NCBI GenBank assembly: GCA_033961575.1 | Contig: CM066737.1 | Span: 50,506,771 to 50,570,770 of the forward strand | Direction: 5' to 3' | Source of the DNA: Aselliscus stoliczkanus | Lineage: Eukaryota; Chordata; Mammalia; Chiroptera; Hipposideridae | DNA length: 64,000 nucleotides | Part shown: positions 38,877-52,515 of the stretch, piece after piece | Position numbering within the stretch: the first letter of the stretch is position 1 | Layout: every line of letters starts with the position of its first letter | The notes under the pieces: generated by a model | Database searches by the model: none | The model's input: only the letters and a program-made list of their open reading frames with translations | What the model was told of the DNA's origin: nothing | Made by a program: the position numbers and the translations under genes

Positions 38877-39431
38877 TGTCACGGTGACACTGTATCTTCT
38901 ATTTTGAGATATAAACCTCCAGTGTAATTCGATTTAACAGTACAGTTTAGCTTGGGACGTTTTGAAAGTTTTTCTTTGCTTTGCTTCCTTTCCTACCCCC
39001 AAACCTTAATGGCTCTGTTTATTATAGATTTACTATGCATACCAGTTTCAATGGTTCTGTTTACTGCAGACCTTATGCATACCAGGCTCATTGACACTGT
39101 TTCCTCAAGGAAACCTCCAGGACACTAACTTAAAAGAAGTTTTTACATCTGCATAAGATCCACTCCTTTCCCAGAAACAAACCAGCCTCTGGGAAGTGCC
39201 TTTTTCCAGGAATTGCTGACCAACTTCCCCTTTCCTTTGTTCTGCCTCTCCTTACGTGAGCCTATAAAACCTTTTTGCCATGCTGGGGGGTTGGGGGGTT
39301 GGGGGGAGGAAATGGCCTTGGGACAGGAGTCCTCCATGCTCCCAGAATGCGGTATTTTGAATAAACCTACTTTTTCCCCCACCAACCTCGCATCTCCAGT
39401 AACTCATGCGTGAGCAGCTGGACCTTTAGCA
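38877..39431 (+). mobile_element. Probable solo LTR of an endogenous retrovirus (555 bp)
   Basis: Begins TGTCACGG and ends TTTAGCA. It holds a TATA box (TATAAAA, 39263-39269) and, 91 bp on, a poly(A) signal (AATAAA, 39360-39365), the expected LTR order. Flanking hexamers CAGTAC (38871-38876) and CAGTAA (39432-39437) may be a decayed target duplication. There is no internal coding region. The family is not identified. Confidence 0.6.
39263..39269 (+). promoter_or_regulatory. TATA box of the probable solo LTR
   Basis: TATAAAA in the context AGCCTATAAAACC, upstream of the LTR poly(A) signal. Activity is unknown. Confidence 0.45.
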
Positions 39432-39439
39432 CAGTAACA

Positions 39440-39960
39440 CTACGACTTTAATGAACATTTCCGCTGCCTTAGCTTCCAAGACAACCAGCCACTCCTATTC
39501 CTCTAACCACTCCTGCAATCTCCTTATACTCTTCTTCCTATTATTTACAGACTGATACTCCTCGAGGCCTTTTTCTAAGTTCTATTTCTTCACCCATGTA
39601 CATAGTTACGCCGGACCATCTCATCCACTCCCATGTTTGTACCCACCACTTTTATAGCAAAGTCGCTTTTATAACCGAAGTCAGCCTCTAACTCAGACTC
39701 ACCTAAACAGCTACAGAATATTCCATCGAACTGCCTCCTGACATCTCAACCTGGATAGCTTAGAAGTGCCTCAAACAAAAGTAAAATCATCTTCCTCTCT
39801 AAAACATTCTCCTTTGGGGTCCCCTCTCCATTCGTGGCACCCTACCCACCTCCAGCCACCCAAGCCAAAATCCTGGGACCTCACAGACTTTGCTTTTGCC
39901 CTCACTCCCACGGCATATAAGTTATAATAAACACTATCGATTTAATTATTTATTATTAAT
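39440..39960 (+). mobile_element. L2-type LINE fragment
   Basis: CAACTGCCTCCTGACATCTC-like and GCCAAAATCCTGGGACCTCA segments resemble the L2 reverse-transcriptase region. Decayed. Confidence 0.45.
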
Positions 39961-40079
39961 TCAAAGTATGATTTAAAAAGATCTTAATTGTATAACCTCA
40001 TCTCCTGAAAGGATGAAAATATGAGATTATTGCCACCTAGTGGTGAAACACAGATAAACACCTATGCAAGACAGTTGTG

Positions 40080-40880
40080 ACACTCAAAAGAGAAATTCAA
40101 ATTAAAACTGAACTCATATACCTTTATTTTTATCTATCAGACGGGCAACAATTGAAAAGGTTGGAAATACACTCTTGACAGGCTGTGCAGAAACAGGAGC
40201 TCTTACACATTGCTAGTGAGCATTTAACTTGTGATACCTTTGTGGATTGGGAAATACCCATAAAAATTACAAATGCATATACTCTGATTCAGCAATTCCA
40301 CTTAGGGGAATTTATCCTATAGATACACTTGCACACATGCAAAATGGCATTGGAACAAGGTCAGTGCAGTGTTATTTATATTAGCAAAAGATTCCAAACA
40401 ACCTAAATGACTATCAATAGGAGACCGAATAAATAAATTACAGTATAGGGTTGTAGCCTTGTGTTATGTATAACAGTAAGAACCCCAGAACCATACCAGT
40501 GAGTTCAAATCCTGGGTCTGCCACTTAGTATCTGGGCATCAGTTTTCCTTATATATAAAAGAGAGATAACAGTAACACCTACCTAAGAGGATATGTGGGG
40601 ATTAAAGGAGTTAATGTGTGTGAAGAGGTTGAAACAATGTGTGGCAGTCACAGTGCTATATAAAGTGTTGCCATTTTTATTATACTGTATTTTAGCACCC
40701 ACACAATGGAACATATGCTGCTGTGAAAAAGAATGTGGAAGCTTTCAAGGAAATACTTCTAAGAAATACTGCTAAGCAAAACAGTAATAACAGCCACAAA
40801 AACCAGTTGTGTAGTAGTATGCTATTTTGGAATGTATAGCTTAGGAAGGAGGAAAATAAAATATTTTAAAATTTTACTTA
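40080..40880 (+). mobile_element. Old LINE-1 fragment with a MIR between its parts
   Basis: TTCAGCAATTCCACTTAGGG at about 40280 and AATGGAACATATGCTGCTGT at about 40705 are L1 ORF2 3' sequence. The MIR at 40445-40685 lies between them. Confidence 0.6.
40445..40685 (+). repeat. MIR SINE
   Basis: GTTCAAATCCTGGGTCTGCC and CACTTAGTATCTGGGCATCA match plus-strand MIR. Confidence 0.8.
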
Positions 40881-40904
40881 TATATTCAAAAAGAAACTCT
40901 GGGA

Positions 40905-41660
40905 GGATATGCTTGTGGACGGAAAAGGGGCCACATGTTAAATCTGACAAGCTCAGGAGACTGAAAATAACCACAGAGGATGGTGTGAACATAAAAATTC
41001 CTAACTAAGGTGGGCCACATTGGGAAGTCACATCCTTGGCCTGCAGTTTCCTTGACAAAGATCAAACTTTACCTTAAGTGAGCCTGTCTGTTGTCTTTTT
41101 GAATCTAAGATAACATACCCTTGGAATGTAAGAGTAAACCCTTTCCGGACCCCCCCCCAGTACAACCCACCACACCAGAGCAGGAAACTACAAAATCCCT
41201 TATCTTGTTCCCCAAATACTATCTCTATGTGCTGTAAAATGCTATTAACTATCCTGTACCCACCAATGTAAAAAAAAGTATGTGTCTCCCCATTTTACTT
41301 TTTATCCAATTCCAGAGATTCCCCCCCACTTTGCTTTCTCCCACCCCGTTAATCTACAACCAGTGAATTTCATGTAACCCTCCTACTTTGATTTTTTTTT
41401 TTGAGGGCAGTGTCACTGGCCCTCATATGTGGGACCTGAACCAGGGCCGCTGGCCTCCCAAGCCAGCACTTAACCACCGTGCCACTTGGCCGGCCCCCTC
41501 CTACTTTGATTTTATTGTATAAAATAAGTTGTACAACAGCCATTTTCTGGAGCATTTTTCCAATCCATTGAGACTGTGCTTCTCGGGAATTGTAGTCAGT
41601 TTGACTCAAATAAATTCTTAGAAGCTTTGTCTTAGGCTGGATGTTTTTTTGTAGACATGC
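40905..41660 (+). mobile_element. Possible LTR, interrupted by a SINE
   Basis: A stretch with a TATA-like GTATAAAATAAG at about 41517 and AATAAA near 41610 has the layout of a retroviral LTR, with the SINE at 41396-41495 in between. The family was not recognised and the ends are uncertain. Confidence 0.35.
41396..41495 (-). mobile_element. Short tRNA-derived SINE, reverse
   Basis: TSD CCCTCCTACTTTGATTTT is at 41378-41395 and 41496-41513, an 18-bp perfect match that indicates a recent insertion. Confidence 0.95.
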
Positions 41661-42048
41661 ACAAAAGAAAAATGGTGGTAACCTGTGGAGTCATAGGGGG
41701 AAGGTGCGGATAGGAGGAAAAGGTGGGATGGTGATTTTTCACAAAATGGTTTTTCATATCTTAGATTCTGAACTACAGATGGTCCCTTACTTAAGATGGT
41801 TGTTGACATGATTTTTCAACTGTACAATAGTGTGAAAGTAATAATACACATTCAGTAGAAACCACACTTTGAATTTTGAATTTGGATCTTTTCCTGGGCT
41901 AGCGATATGCTACCATATTCAACATTGTAGTTACTGTGTTAGATGACTTTGCCTAACTGTAGGCTAATGTAAGTGTTCTGAGCATGATTAAGGTAGGCTA
42001 GGACAAGCTATGATGTTCAGCAGGTTAGGTGTTTTAAATGCATTTTTT

Positions 42049-42143
42049 TGAGGGCAGTGTCACTGGCCCTCATATGTGGGACCGGAACCGGGGCCACCGG
42101 CTTCCCAAGCCAGCTCTTAACCACTGCGCCACTTGGCCGGCCC
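42049..42143 (-). mobile_element. Short tRNA-derived SINE, reverse (first of a tandem pair)
   Basis: Flanked by TTAAATGCATTTTT at 42034-42048 and 42144-42158. Same orientation as the next SINE. Confidence 0.92.
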
Positions 42144-42158
42144 TTAAATGCATTTTTT

Positions 42159-42270
42159 AATTCTTTTTTTTTTTTGAGGGCAGTGTCACTGGTCCTCATA
42201 TGTGGGACCCAAACCGGGGCCGCTGGCTTCTGAAGCCAGCGCTTAACCACCGTGCCACTTGGCCGGCCCC
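42159..42270 (-). mobile_element. Short tRNA-derived SINE, reverse (second of a tandem pair)
   Basis: Flanked by TTAAATGCATTTTT at 42144-42158 and again at 42272-42285, so three copies of one target sequence border two SINEs. Confidence 0.92.
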
Positions 42271-42419
42271 CTTAAATGCATTTTTGACTTGAGGTATTTT
42301 CAACTTACGATGAGGTTTATCTGGACGTAACCTCTTTGTAAGTCAAGGAGCATCTGTATGAGTATATCAGTGAATTACATAAGAAAAGAATCAATATGAA
42401 AAACAAGCTGATGGTAAGC

Positions 42420-42890
42420 CCCTTCTTAAAACTTTCACTGACTTTCTACAGCTCTTAGAAGAAAGGCCAAATCCCTGAGTATGGACTACAAAGCCCTCCA
42501 TATCTGACTCCTGTCTGTCCCTCACACCCAGTGTCACCCACCCACCGCCTGGCTCCCCCTCCTGCTGCAGTGCAGTTGCACATGCCGTTGTGTCTGGCTA
42601 TAAGGGTTCACATCCTTCCATCCTACACTGGTCTAGTAAACTCTACTCATCCTTCAGTTCTCAGTTGAAATGTCACTTCCTCAGGGAACTCTCCCCCAAA
42701 CCTCCAAACTAGGTCAGCCTGTGTTGTCCTAAGCTCTCTTATAACTATATACATTCATTTGTGTGATTATTTGATTCATATCTTTCTCCCCCGAGCTACA
42801 GTATAAATTCTGAGGGAAGGGTTGGTGTCTGATTTTCACACATCAGGGCACCCCAGTGGCCAGTGCAGAGCCTGGCAGAAAAAAAAAAGC
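42420..42890 (+). mobile_element. L2 LINE 3' part
   Basis: GACTACAAAGCCCTCCATAT, GAAATGTCACTTCCTCAGGG and AGTGCAGAGCCTGGCAGA are L2 3' landmarks. Confidence 0.75.
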
Positions 42891-42904
42891 CAGTGTAAAC
42901 ATGT

Positions 42905-43242
42905 TGCTATGGTCTGAATGTTTCTGTCTCCCTAAATTCATATGGTGCAATCCTAACTCCCAAAGATGATGGTATTAGGAAGTGGGGCTTTTGGGAGGTG
43001 CTTAGCTTATGGGGGTGGGGTCCTTATGAATGGAATTAGTGCCTTATAAAAGAGGCTCAGGAGGAACCCCTCTCTTCTTCTATATGAGGAAACAGTAAGA
43101 AGAGGACAGCTATGAACCAGGAAGAGGGCCCTCACCAGAAGGCAACTATGCTGGCACCTTCATCTGGACTTCCCAGCTTCCAGAACTGTGAGCAATAAAT
43201 TTCTGTGACATTTTGTTATAGCAGCCCAAATGGACTAATACA
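42905..43242 (+). mobile_element. MaLR-type solo LTR (338 bp)
   Basis: Starts TGCTATGGTCTGAATGTTTC, includes GATGGTATTAGGAAGTGGGG and AACTGTGAGCAATAAATTTC, and ends ACTAATACA. A weak 5-bp target duplication (CATGT / TATGT) flanks it. No coding region. Confidence 0.8.
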
Positions 43243-43249
43243 TATGTGT

Positions 43250-45440
43250 TAGATGAATTAATGAAATAGATATGGCAGTAGAGATGATTTCCAGGTTCTA
43301 GCTGGGAATGCCATCTGTCCAAAACTACAGGAATAGAAGCAGGGTTGATAGGAAAGATAATGAGAGCAGCATGGGCAGGCTGATTATGAGGTGTACTTGG
43401 AACATTCAGCTGGGGATGTTGAGTAAACAATATGAAACTGAGTCTCCTAAGTCTGTCTGGGCTGCAGATAGGGATGTGGTGGCTATCACTGGACAGACTG
43501 CTGGTTAAACTGTGTAAGCTCATGAGACTATGCTGGGAGTAGCAAGCGAGAGGTGACGCCAGAACAGAACTCTGGGAGAATGAACATCTTAGAGGACACG
43601 AAAAAGAATTCCTGATGGAGACTTGGAGGACATGGTCAGTGAGGTAGGCAAGCCAAGAGAGGGGGAGATTTTGGAAACCCTAAGAGGGTTTCCAAAAAGG
43701 AAAGTCCAACAATGTTCAACAGAGCAGAGAGTTCCAGCAGGATAAAGCCTGAAAGATGGTTATTATATTTGGTCATATAGACATCGTGGGCAATCTTTAA
43801 AAGTGCTGTTTCTATGAAGAGGTGTGCAGAAAGTAGGCATCAGATGGCCATGTTTTGAGGAATGAAAGATGATTTAGAAGACAGGCTCATCAAATGTAGA
43901 CAAGTGTCCTTTTCATGAGTTGATTACAGGTGGTGAACAGATAAACATTTTGTTTTTAGTAGTTCTATATTTAAAGTATATAAAAATATATACCAAGTGC
44001 AGTGAATGCAGGATTTTCTGGATAATATAAAGTTCCTCTTCTAAACAAACATATTTTAGAGAAAAAAAATCAGTAGATTTAAGGACATATATCATATACA
44101 TAATAATACAAGTAGTTAAATGGATAAGGTAAAAATTGTCATGCCTAAAAATCTAAAATTTAGAGACCATCATTTGGACTATTTTTTTTTTAAATGTGTA
44201 GTTATGAGGGAAAGATGAATGACAGAGTTAAAGAAAGTTTTTTAGAATTGGAAGTCTTCAGCATTCTTATTGACTAAAACGCCAGTAGTAAAGAAAGGGT
44301 TGAAATTCTAGATAAATAAGTAACTAATTGATGGAATGAGGTTCCAGAGCGCAGTGATGGGAAGTAACCATACTGAGGTGTGACTGCCCTCATTCAGGAG
44401 GAACACCACTTTCTCCAGGATGGGAGGGAGGAAAGTAAGGATGTGTATGGATAAAGAAGCTTGTAGAGTAGAGAGAAGTATTTGAGAGAATTCCCACCCA
44501 CAAATACCTATTTTCTCAATCATTTGTTGAAGGAATACCTACTGAGAGTGGAGAGGACAGGAAGTTTGAGTAGACTGGACAGGAAGTTAGGTAAAGGGTG
44601 GTAGAGGTTTAGCACATGACATCTTAGGGCAATGCAGGGAGGAGCTGATCAGAGACAGAAAATAGGGCCGGCTGAGTGGCTCAGTTGGTTAAGAGCTCAC
44701 ACAAGAGTGCGAGCTGAGCTCTGAGCAACAGTGGTTCGATGCCCAGCCCGAGCTGAGTTGCCGTTGAGCTGCCAACAGGTGGCAGGATGGCTCAGCTAAA
44801 AAAAAAATGAAAGAGACAGAAAATAATTGGGCAAGGTGTTAAGAGAACAATTGTAACAGAGACCAATAAATTTAAGTTGCCCAATTCTGAATGACTTGAG
44901 AGATTTTCTCCCATAAGCCAAGACTGGGCACTGGGATTACACACTGATCCCAGTGAAGTGACAAGGGAGTGAAACACTTTCAGGAGCTGGTGAAAGAAAC
45001 ATTCCAGTAATTGGTCAGAGTAATATAAGATGATTGGGAAAAGAAGGAGCTGAAAGGAGTGGAGGTTTGGGTCAAAGAAAGGGGCATAGAGGCTTATGAT
45101 CTCAGATAGAGGAGTTTTAGGGGAAGGAGTAAGGCAAGGTCCAGTGGCTAAAGATATAGAAGTCACTGAGTTAAGAAACCCAAACCTTGAGAAGCCGGGT
45201 ATGGAATGAGCAGTCCTCACTGGAAGTCTCTCAAGATGCTGGCCAGTGTTGTAATGGAAAATTTGAGAGCCCATGGGCCAAAGACATCTAGAAATGTGGG
45301 GCAAGTGACCAAGAGGTTAGGTAGTGGTGGTGATGAATAAAAGAGGTCGAGACAATGGTAAAAGGAGAAGCATTTTCACATAAGGTATAGATAAAACAAT
45401 GGTCTGGAAGAGGCCAGGGTGGTGGGGGGTGGAGTCAGGC
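43250..45440 (-). mobile_element. Decayed reverse L2-like sequence
   Basis: Several stretches (GATGATTTCCAGGTTCTAGC at 43284) resemble reverse L2. Interrupted by the SINE at 44665. No gene recognised. Confidence 0.45.
44665..44811 (+). mobile_element. Short form of the second tRNA-SINE family
   Basis: Head GGCCGGCTGAGTGGCTCAG, B box GTGGTTCGATGCCC, ending GATGGCTCAGCT plus an A tail. TSD AGAGACAGAAAATA is at 44651-44664 and 44812-44825. Confidence 0.93.
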
Positions 45441-45449
45441 ATGTGGGGC

Positions 45450-46235
45450 CAAGAAGTAAGAGCAGCCTCCACTAGGGGGAGCTTCAGGCAAGAGATAGGA
45501 CTTCGTGCTCTGTGAAGAGCTTGTAGTGGGGTTAGGGGTCGTTATAAACAATATAGTTCCAGAGGTCCAAAGACAAAGAGTTGGGAGGAAAGGAAACAGA
45601 AATAAAGAGCCAGACTGGAGAAAGAAAAGAGCAGTGTGGACAAAGATGGTGGTGCCAAAGGACTGTAGGAACAGGGAGGAAAAAGGTTCCTGGTAAGCAC
45701 CACCCAACTACCTCCAAACCACAGGAAGAAGCAGGAGTGTGCTTTTTAGGAAAACAGAGTGCCTTGGGCACAGGAGATATCTATATGAGATGTGTCTTGC
45801 CTTGGGTAAAAACCCTGAGTCAGTTATTCCTGGAAAAATACAAGAGAACTTCTAGGGAAGAGAAGCCCCAAACCCTCACCTTTTTTGGTTTACACGGAAT
45901 AATCTTCCCACTCTCTATTCCAGATCCATTACCCCTCTGCAAGGCCTAGGTCCAAGGCTCGGTCTGAAGGTGAAACCGGCCTGAGGAAATCCAGATTGTT
46001 CTCTAGATGCTCATCAATTCCCCCAAGTGAACAGCAGAGAGCAGCAGAGAGCCAGAAAGGAAGCTGAGACCACACAAGAGCCCAGAAATGGTGAAGAAGG
46101 GAAGGTGAACTAGGCTTTGGAACTCATATTATGATCCCACAGTGCCCTTCTGTTGCACTTACCATGTTGCATTGCAATTGACTGTCTTCCCTCATAGACG
46201 GGGACTCCCTGTGGAAGGACTGTACCTGTCTGGTT
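45450..46235. other. Intron sequence, nothing recognised
   Basis: Unique-looking sequence; open frames on both strands lack family resemblance. Confidence 0.5.
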
Positions 46236-46244
46236 CATCTCTGA

Positions 46245-46625
46245 TTCCCTAGTGCAAATGCTGGGCACACAGTAGGTGTTCAACAAATACTTGTTGAGTG
46301 AATGGCTGAATATGGGCAGGTGGAGGTGAGACTCCCAGCCTGATGTTGTTTGGAGACAGACAAAGGTATTATAGGACAAGATGGTATATGGGAAACAGCA
46401 CTGGTTTGGGAGGGAATCTAAACCAGGCTTTGTATCGGGCTGGTGGTGAGGTATCTAATATTTCCGAGGCTGGATTTTCTCCTCCATAGAAGGAGGGCTT
46501 TTCATCAGGTTAGTTCTCATGAGAAAATACACAAAATATGACTAGCACGTATCACACACAGAAAAACACTCAATAAAAAGTAAGCATTGATATTTACTGT
46601 GGTCATTATTACTATTGTTGCTATT
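46245..46625 (+). repeat. L2 3' trace followed by a MIR-like segment
   Basis: CAGTAGGTGTTCAACAAATA is an L2 3' end; CTGGATTTTCTCCTCCATAG and CTCAATAAAAAGTAAGCATT further on resemble MIR. Confidence 0.5.
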
Positions 46626-46629
46626 ATTA

Positions 46630-48852
<2,223 letters not shown>

Positions 48853-48853
48853 G

Positions 48854-49358
48854 GGGCTGGCCAAGTGGCTCAGTTGGTTAAGAGTTGGCTTAGAGCGCAT
48901 GCTATGAACAACAGGGTTGCCGGTTCAATTCCCACATGGACCAGTGAATGCTGGGCCTGTACTGAGCTGTTGGTGAGCTGCCAATAGGTGGCACGATGGC
49001 TCAGCTGATGTAACAACAAGATTGCCTGTTCGATGGTGGGCTATGCCCACCCGCAACTAAGACTGTACTCGACACCTTCAGCTGAGCTGCAGCCCGTGTG
49101 GCTCAGTGGATGGAGCATGCGCTCTTAACAACAAGGCTGCTGGTTTGACTCCTGCATAGAATGGTGACTACGCCCACCCACAACTAAGATTGAAGACAGC
49201 ACCTAGAGGTTAGAGGCCAAGAGTTGCCGACAGGAAGCCAGATGGTGACTAGCGCCCTCCACAACGAAGATTGAAGAACAACTTGGCCCGTCCCCTTCCC
49301 CAATTCCCCAACACTGTTCCCCTCTCCCAATTCCCCAATAACATCTTAAAAAAAAACA
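48854..49358 (+). mobile_element. Multimeric tRNA-SINE with three A-box modules (T+)
   Basis: GGCTCAG-type A-box segments start at 48867, 48998 and 49100 (spacings 131 and 102), each followed by a GGTTYGA-like B box. It ends CCCCAATAACATCTTAAAA. The clean tail gives the direction; TSDs were not clear. Confidence 0.85.
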
Positions 49359-49428
49359 AAAGAATGAAAGAAAAAAGAAAAGAATAAAAGTGCCAATATT
49401 CCAACTTTAAAAAATAAATAAATAAGGG

Positions 49429-49556
49429 CCGGCCGAGTAGCTCAGTTGGTTAAGAGCTCGCTGAAGAGTGCTAGCTGAGCTATGAGCAACAGCGGTTCGA
49501 TGTCAGCCCGAGCTGAGTTGCCGTTGAGCTGCCAACAGATGGCAGGATGGCTCAGC

Positions 49557-49599
<43 letters not shown>

Positions 49600-49601
49600 A
49601 A
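49429..49601 (+). mobile_element. Short form of the second tRNA-SINE family, (AAAT)n tail
   Basis: Head GGCCGGCCGAGTAGCTCAG, ends GATGGCTCAGCTAAATAAAT with a long (AAAT)n microsatellite tail at 49557-49600. Confidence 0.9.
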
Positions 49602-49856
49602 AACACTCAGTATTCAGCAGTATATACTCCAAGAAACGTAACTTGTCACTTCTTATTCCTGGTGAGTAGGTGGCAAACTATTTAACAGCTCATTTATCGA
49701 ACTTCTGATAAAATGGCGGAGTAGACAGATACTGTGCTAACTGCCTCCCAGGATCACACCAAAATTACAAATAATTTATACAACATTCAACCCAGAAGTC
49801 CCTGGAACACTATATGAACAGAACCTCTAAATGAAGAACTTAAAGAGGAGGCGACA

Positions 49857-49975
49857 TGGGCCAGCCAAGTGGCGTGGTGGATAAATGCTGGATTGGGAAG
49901 CCAGTGGTCCCAGTTCGTTGGATCCCACATATGAGGGCCAGTGACACTGCCCTCTAAAAAAAAAAAGGTTAAGCG
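49857..49975 (+). mobile_element. Short tRNA-derived SINE inside the L1 5' UTR
   Basis: TSD-like AGAGGAGGCGACAT occurs just before the head (about 49843-49856) and again near 49988-50001. Between the A-run and the second copy there is an extra piece, GGTTAAGCGATGGGTTGGG, that resembles the SINE head itself. Confidence 0.85.
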
Positions 49976-50828
49976 ATGGGTTGGGAAAGAGGAGGCGACA
50001 TCAAGTTTGATAGGAGGGGCGGAGACGAGAGAGGGCAAACCCCGTGAGGGAAGCCCCAGCTGTGGGGAGGCTTCTCTGGTTGGGGGAGAGACCCTCGGGC
50101 CGCACTCCAAGCTCACCAGCCCAGAGTTCCTTTGCCGGGAAGAGGAGTTCTAATATAGCCGGCAGTAAATTAGTGAGGACTCTCTTTGCCCAGCTCAGTG
50201 AGGCTGGGGGCGGCTAGAGAATCAGTGGGGCCGGTGAACGGGCTCACTCACCCGTGAGCATTCACATGGTTCCTGGTGGAGGGAGTGGCTGTGTGAGCCG
50301 GGCCCAGGAGCCTGTGGGGACGGACTGAACTGAGTGCCTTTGGTGCAAAGGCTGGAGGTTTTGGGACCATTGTTCCCTTGATGTGGAGCTTACACACGAG
50401 TGGTGTAGAGGAGGGTGCCATTTTTTCAGGGTTGGGCCCTCCCACAGAGGGTCAGATCCAGGACCTGATTGGTCTGGTGCAATTGGCGCAGGAGTGCGTG
50501 CCTGAGTGCGCATGTGGCCTTGGATCCCCACCCTCCGCCTGGCTTATACTGAGTTGCCAGGGAAATGCCTGGTGGGCGTGCTCCGGCTCCAACAGGCTGC
50601 TCACTGAGATGCAGGAGCACACAAACTGCCTCAAGTCCCTGCTCTCTGCACTGTTCATGCAGAATTTCGATGCTGATGATTGGTTGTTGGGCTGCTTGGC
50701 CTGATCTGTGAGCTGCTGATTGGGAGAGGCTGAGACTGGGAGTTTTCCTGCGAGTGTTGGGTGGTGAGCTGTGTGCCTGTGTGATCCATCCAGGACTCTC
50801 CTGGTGATCTATCTAATACATCAAAGTA

Positions 50829-51805
50829 ATCCCCAAACGACAGCCAGAATGAGGAAACAAAGAAATACGTCAAAAGTAAAAGATCAGAAGAAACTTCCAG
50901 AAATGGAACTAAATGAAACAGAGGAATCCAGTCTTTCAGAGACAGAGTTTAGAACACTGATGATAAGAATGTCTAACAAACTAAGTGAGGACATAACGAA
51001 GGATAGAGAAATCATAAAAAAACAACCAGTTAGAACTAAAGAATACAATAACTGAAATGAAGAACATACTCGAAGGAATAACCAGTAGAATAGATGAAGC
51101 AGAGAATCAGATCAGCAATTTGGAAGACAAAATAGTAGAAATCACCCAGTTGGAACAACAAAATGACAAAGAATAAAAAACAATGAGAATAGTTTAAGAG
51201 ACCTCTTGAACAAGATGAAGCTCAACAACCTTCACATCATATGAATACCAGAAGGAGAAGAGAAGAAGCAAGGGGTCGAGAATGTATTTGAAAAAATAAT
51301 GACTGAAAACTTCCCTACCCTGGTGAAGGAAATCTACATACATACCCAGGAAGTGCAGAGGGTTCCAAACAAGCTGAACCCAAACAGGTCCACACCAAGA
51401 CACATCATAGTTCAAATGGCAAAGGTTAAAGACAAAGACAGAATCCTAAAAGTAGCAAGAGAAAGACAGCAGATTACATACAAAGAAACTCCTATTAGAC
51501 TAACAGCTGACTTGTCTATAGAAAATCTGCAGGCCAGAAGGGAGTGGCAGGCGATATTCAAAGTGACACAAAATAAAGGCCTACAACCAAGATTGCTCTA
51601 CCCAGCACGGCTATCACTTAAAATTGAAGGAGAAATAAAGAGCTTCTCAGAAAAGAATAAGCTTAAGGAATTCATTACCACCAAGCCAGCATTGCAAGAA
51701 ATGTTAAAAGGGCTTTTTAAAACAAAAGAAAGGGGTAAACAAGCTAACCCAGGAAGACCAGGAATACAAATAACAAAATGGCAATACATATGCACCTATC
51801 AATAA
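50829..51805 (+). pseudogene. LINE-1 ORF1 relic
   Basis: The reading frame starts MRKQRNTSKVKDQKKLPE, breaks at a stop near 51055, and resumes at 51299 with a long stretch (MTENFPTLVKEIYIHTQEVQ onward to 51805) resembling the RNA-binding and C-terminal domains of L1 ORF1p, including an IVQMAKVKDKDRILKVARE-type motif. ORF1p is the trimeric RNA chaperone of L1. Stops make it non-functional, though decay is modest compared with the L2 copies nearby. Confidence 0.8.
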
Positions 51806-52365
51806 TCATTGTAAATGTGAATGGGCTAAATGCTGCAATCAAAAGACAGAGTGGCTGAGTGGATAAGAAAATAGGACCCATGTATATGCTGTTTACTAGA
51901 TGGAATAAGATATTTCATGCAAATGGAAATGAGAAAAAATAGCTGGAGTAGCAGTACTTATTTTGGACAAAATAGACTTTAAAATGAAGACTACAATAAA
52001 AGACACAGAAGGGCCCTATAACCCTAATAAACATCTATGCACTCAACATAGGACCTCCTAATTATATATAACAGATTTTGACTGACATAAAGACAGAGAG
52101 CAACAGTAACACTATCATAGTAGGGGACTTCAACACCCCATTGTCACCAATGGACAGATCTTCTAGACAGAAAATCAACATGGAAAGAGTGGCCTTAAAT
52201 GACACTTTAGACCAGTTGGACTTCGTCTATATTTTTAGAGCACTTCACCCTGAAGAAACAGAATATACATTCTTTTCCAGTGCACATGGGACATTTTTCA
52301 AGATAGACCACGTTAGGCCACAAAACAAGTCTCAGTAAATTTAAGAAGATTGAAGTCATATCGAG
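51806..52365 (+). pseudogene. LINE-1 ORF2 fragment (endonuclease only)
   Basis: Translations such as IIVGDFNTPLSPMDRSSRQK and FFSSAHGTFFKIDHV are typical of the L1 ORF2 apurinic-like endonuclease. The frame runs into 3' UTR sequence at about 52365, with the reverse transcriptase lost. Confidence 0.8.
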
Positions 52366-52515
52366 CAGATATAAAGGAAAAACTGATGGTTGCTGGCTGG
52401 GAGGGGGTGGGGATGAGAGAGAGGGGGAAGGTTTTGGACAGCATTGGTGGGTGACTAGAATGTTGCCACAGGGATATGGGGGGCAGTTCTGGGAATGTAA
52501 TTGATAATGTTGTGA

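Larger units (their letters stand above)
41776..42356 (+). mobile_element. Tigger-type DNA transposon hosting two SINEs
   Basis: Starts CAGATGGTCCCTTACTTAAG and ends AAGGAGCATCTG, with TA on both sides (41774-41775 and 42357-42358). Without the two SINEs it would be about 350 bp. Confidence 0.75.

Noticed and set aside
41396..42270. Three reverse SINEs as one amplified block
   Set aside because: The copy at 41396 has its own 18-bp TSD distinct from that of the pair at 42049-42270, so it is a separate insertion.
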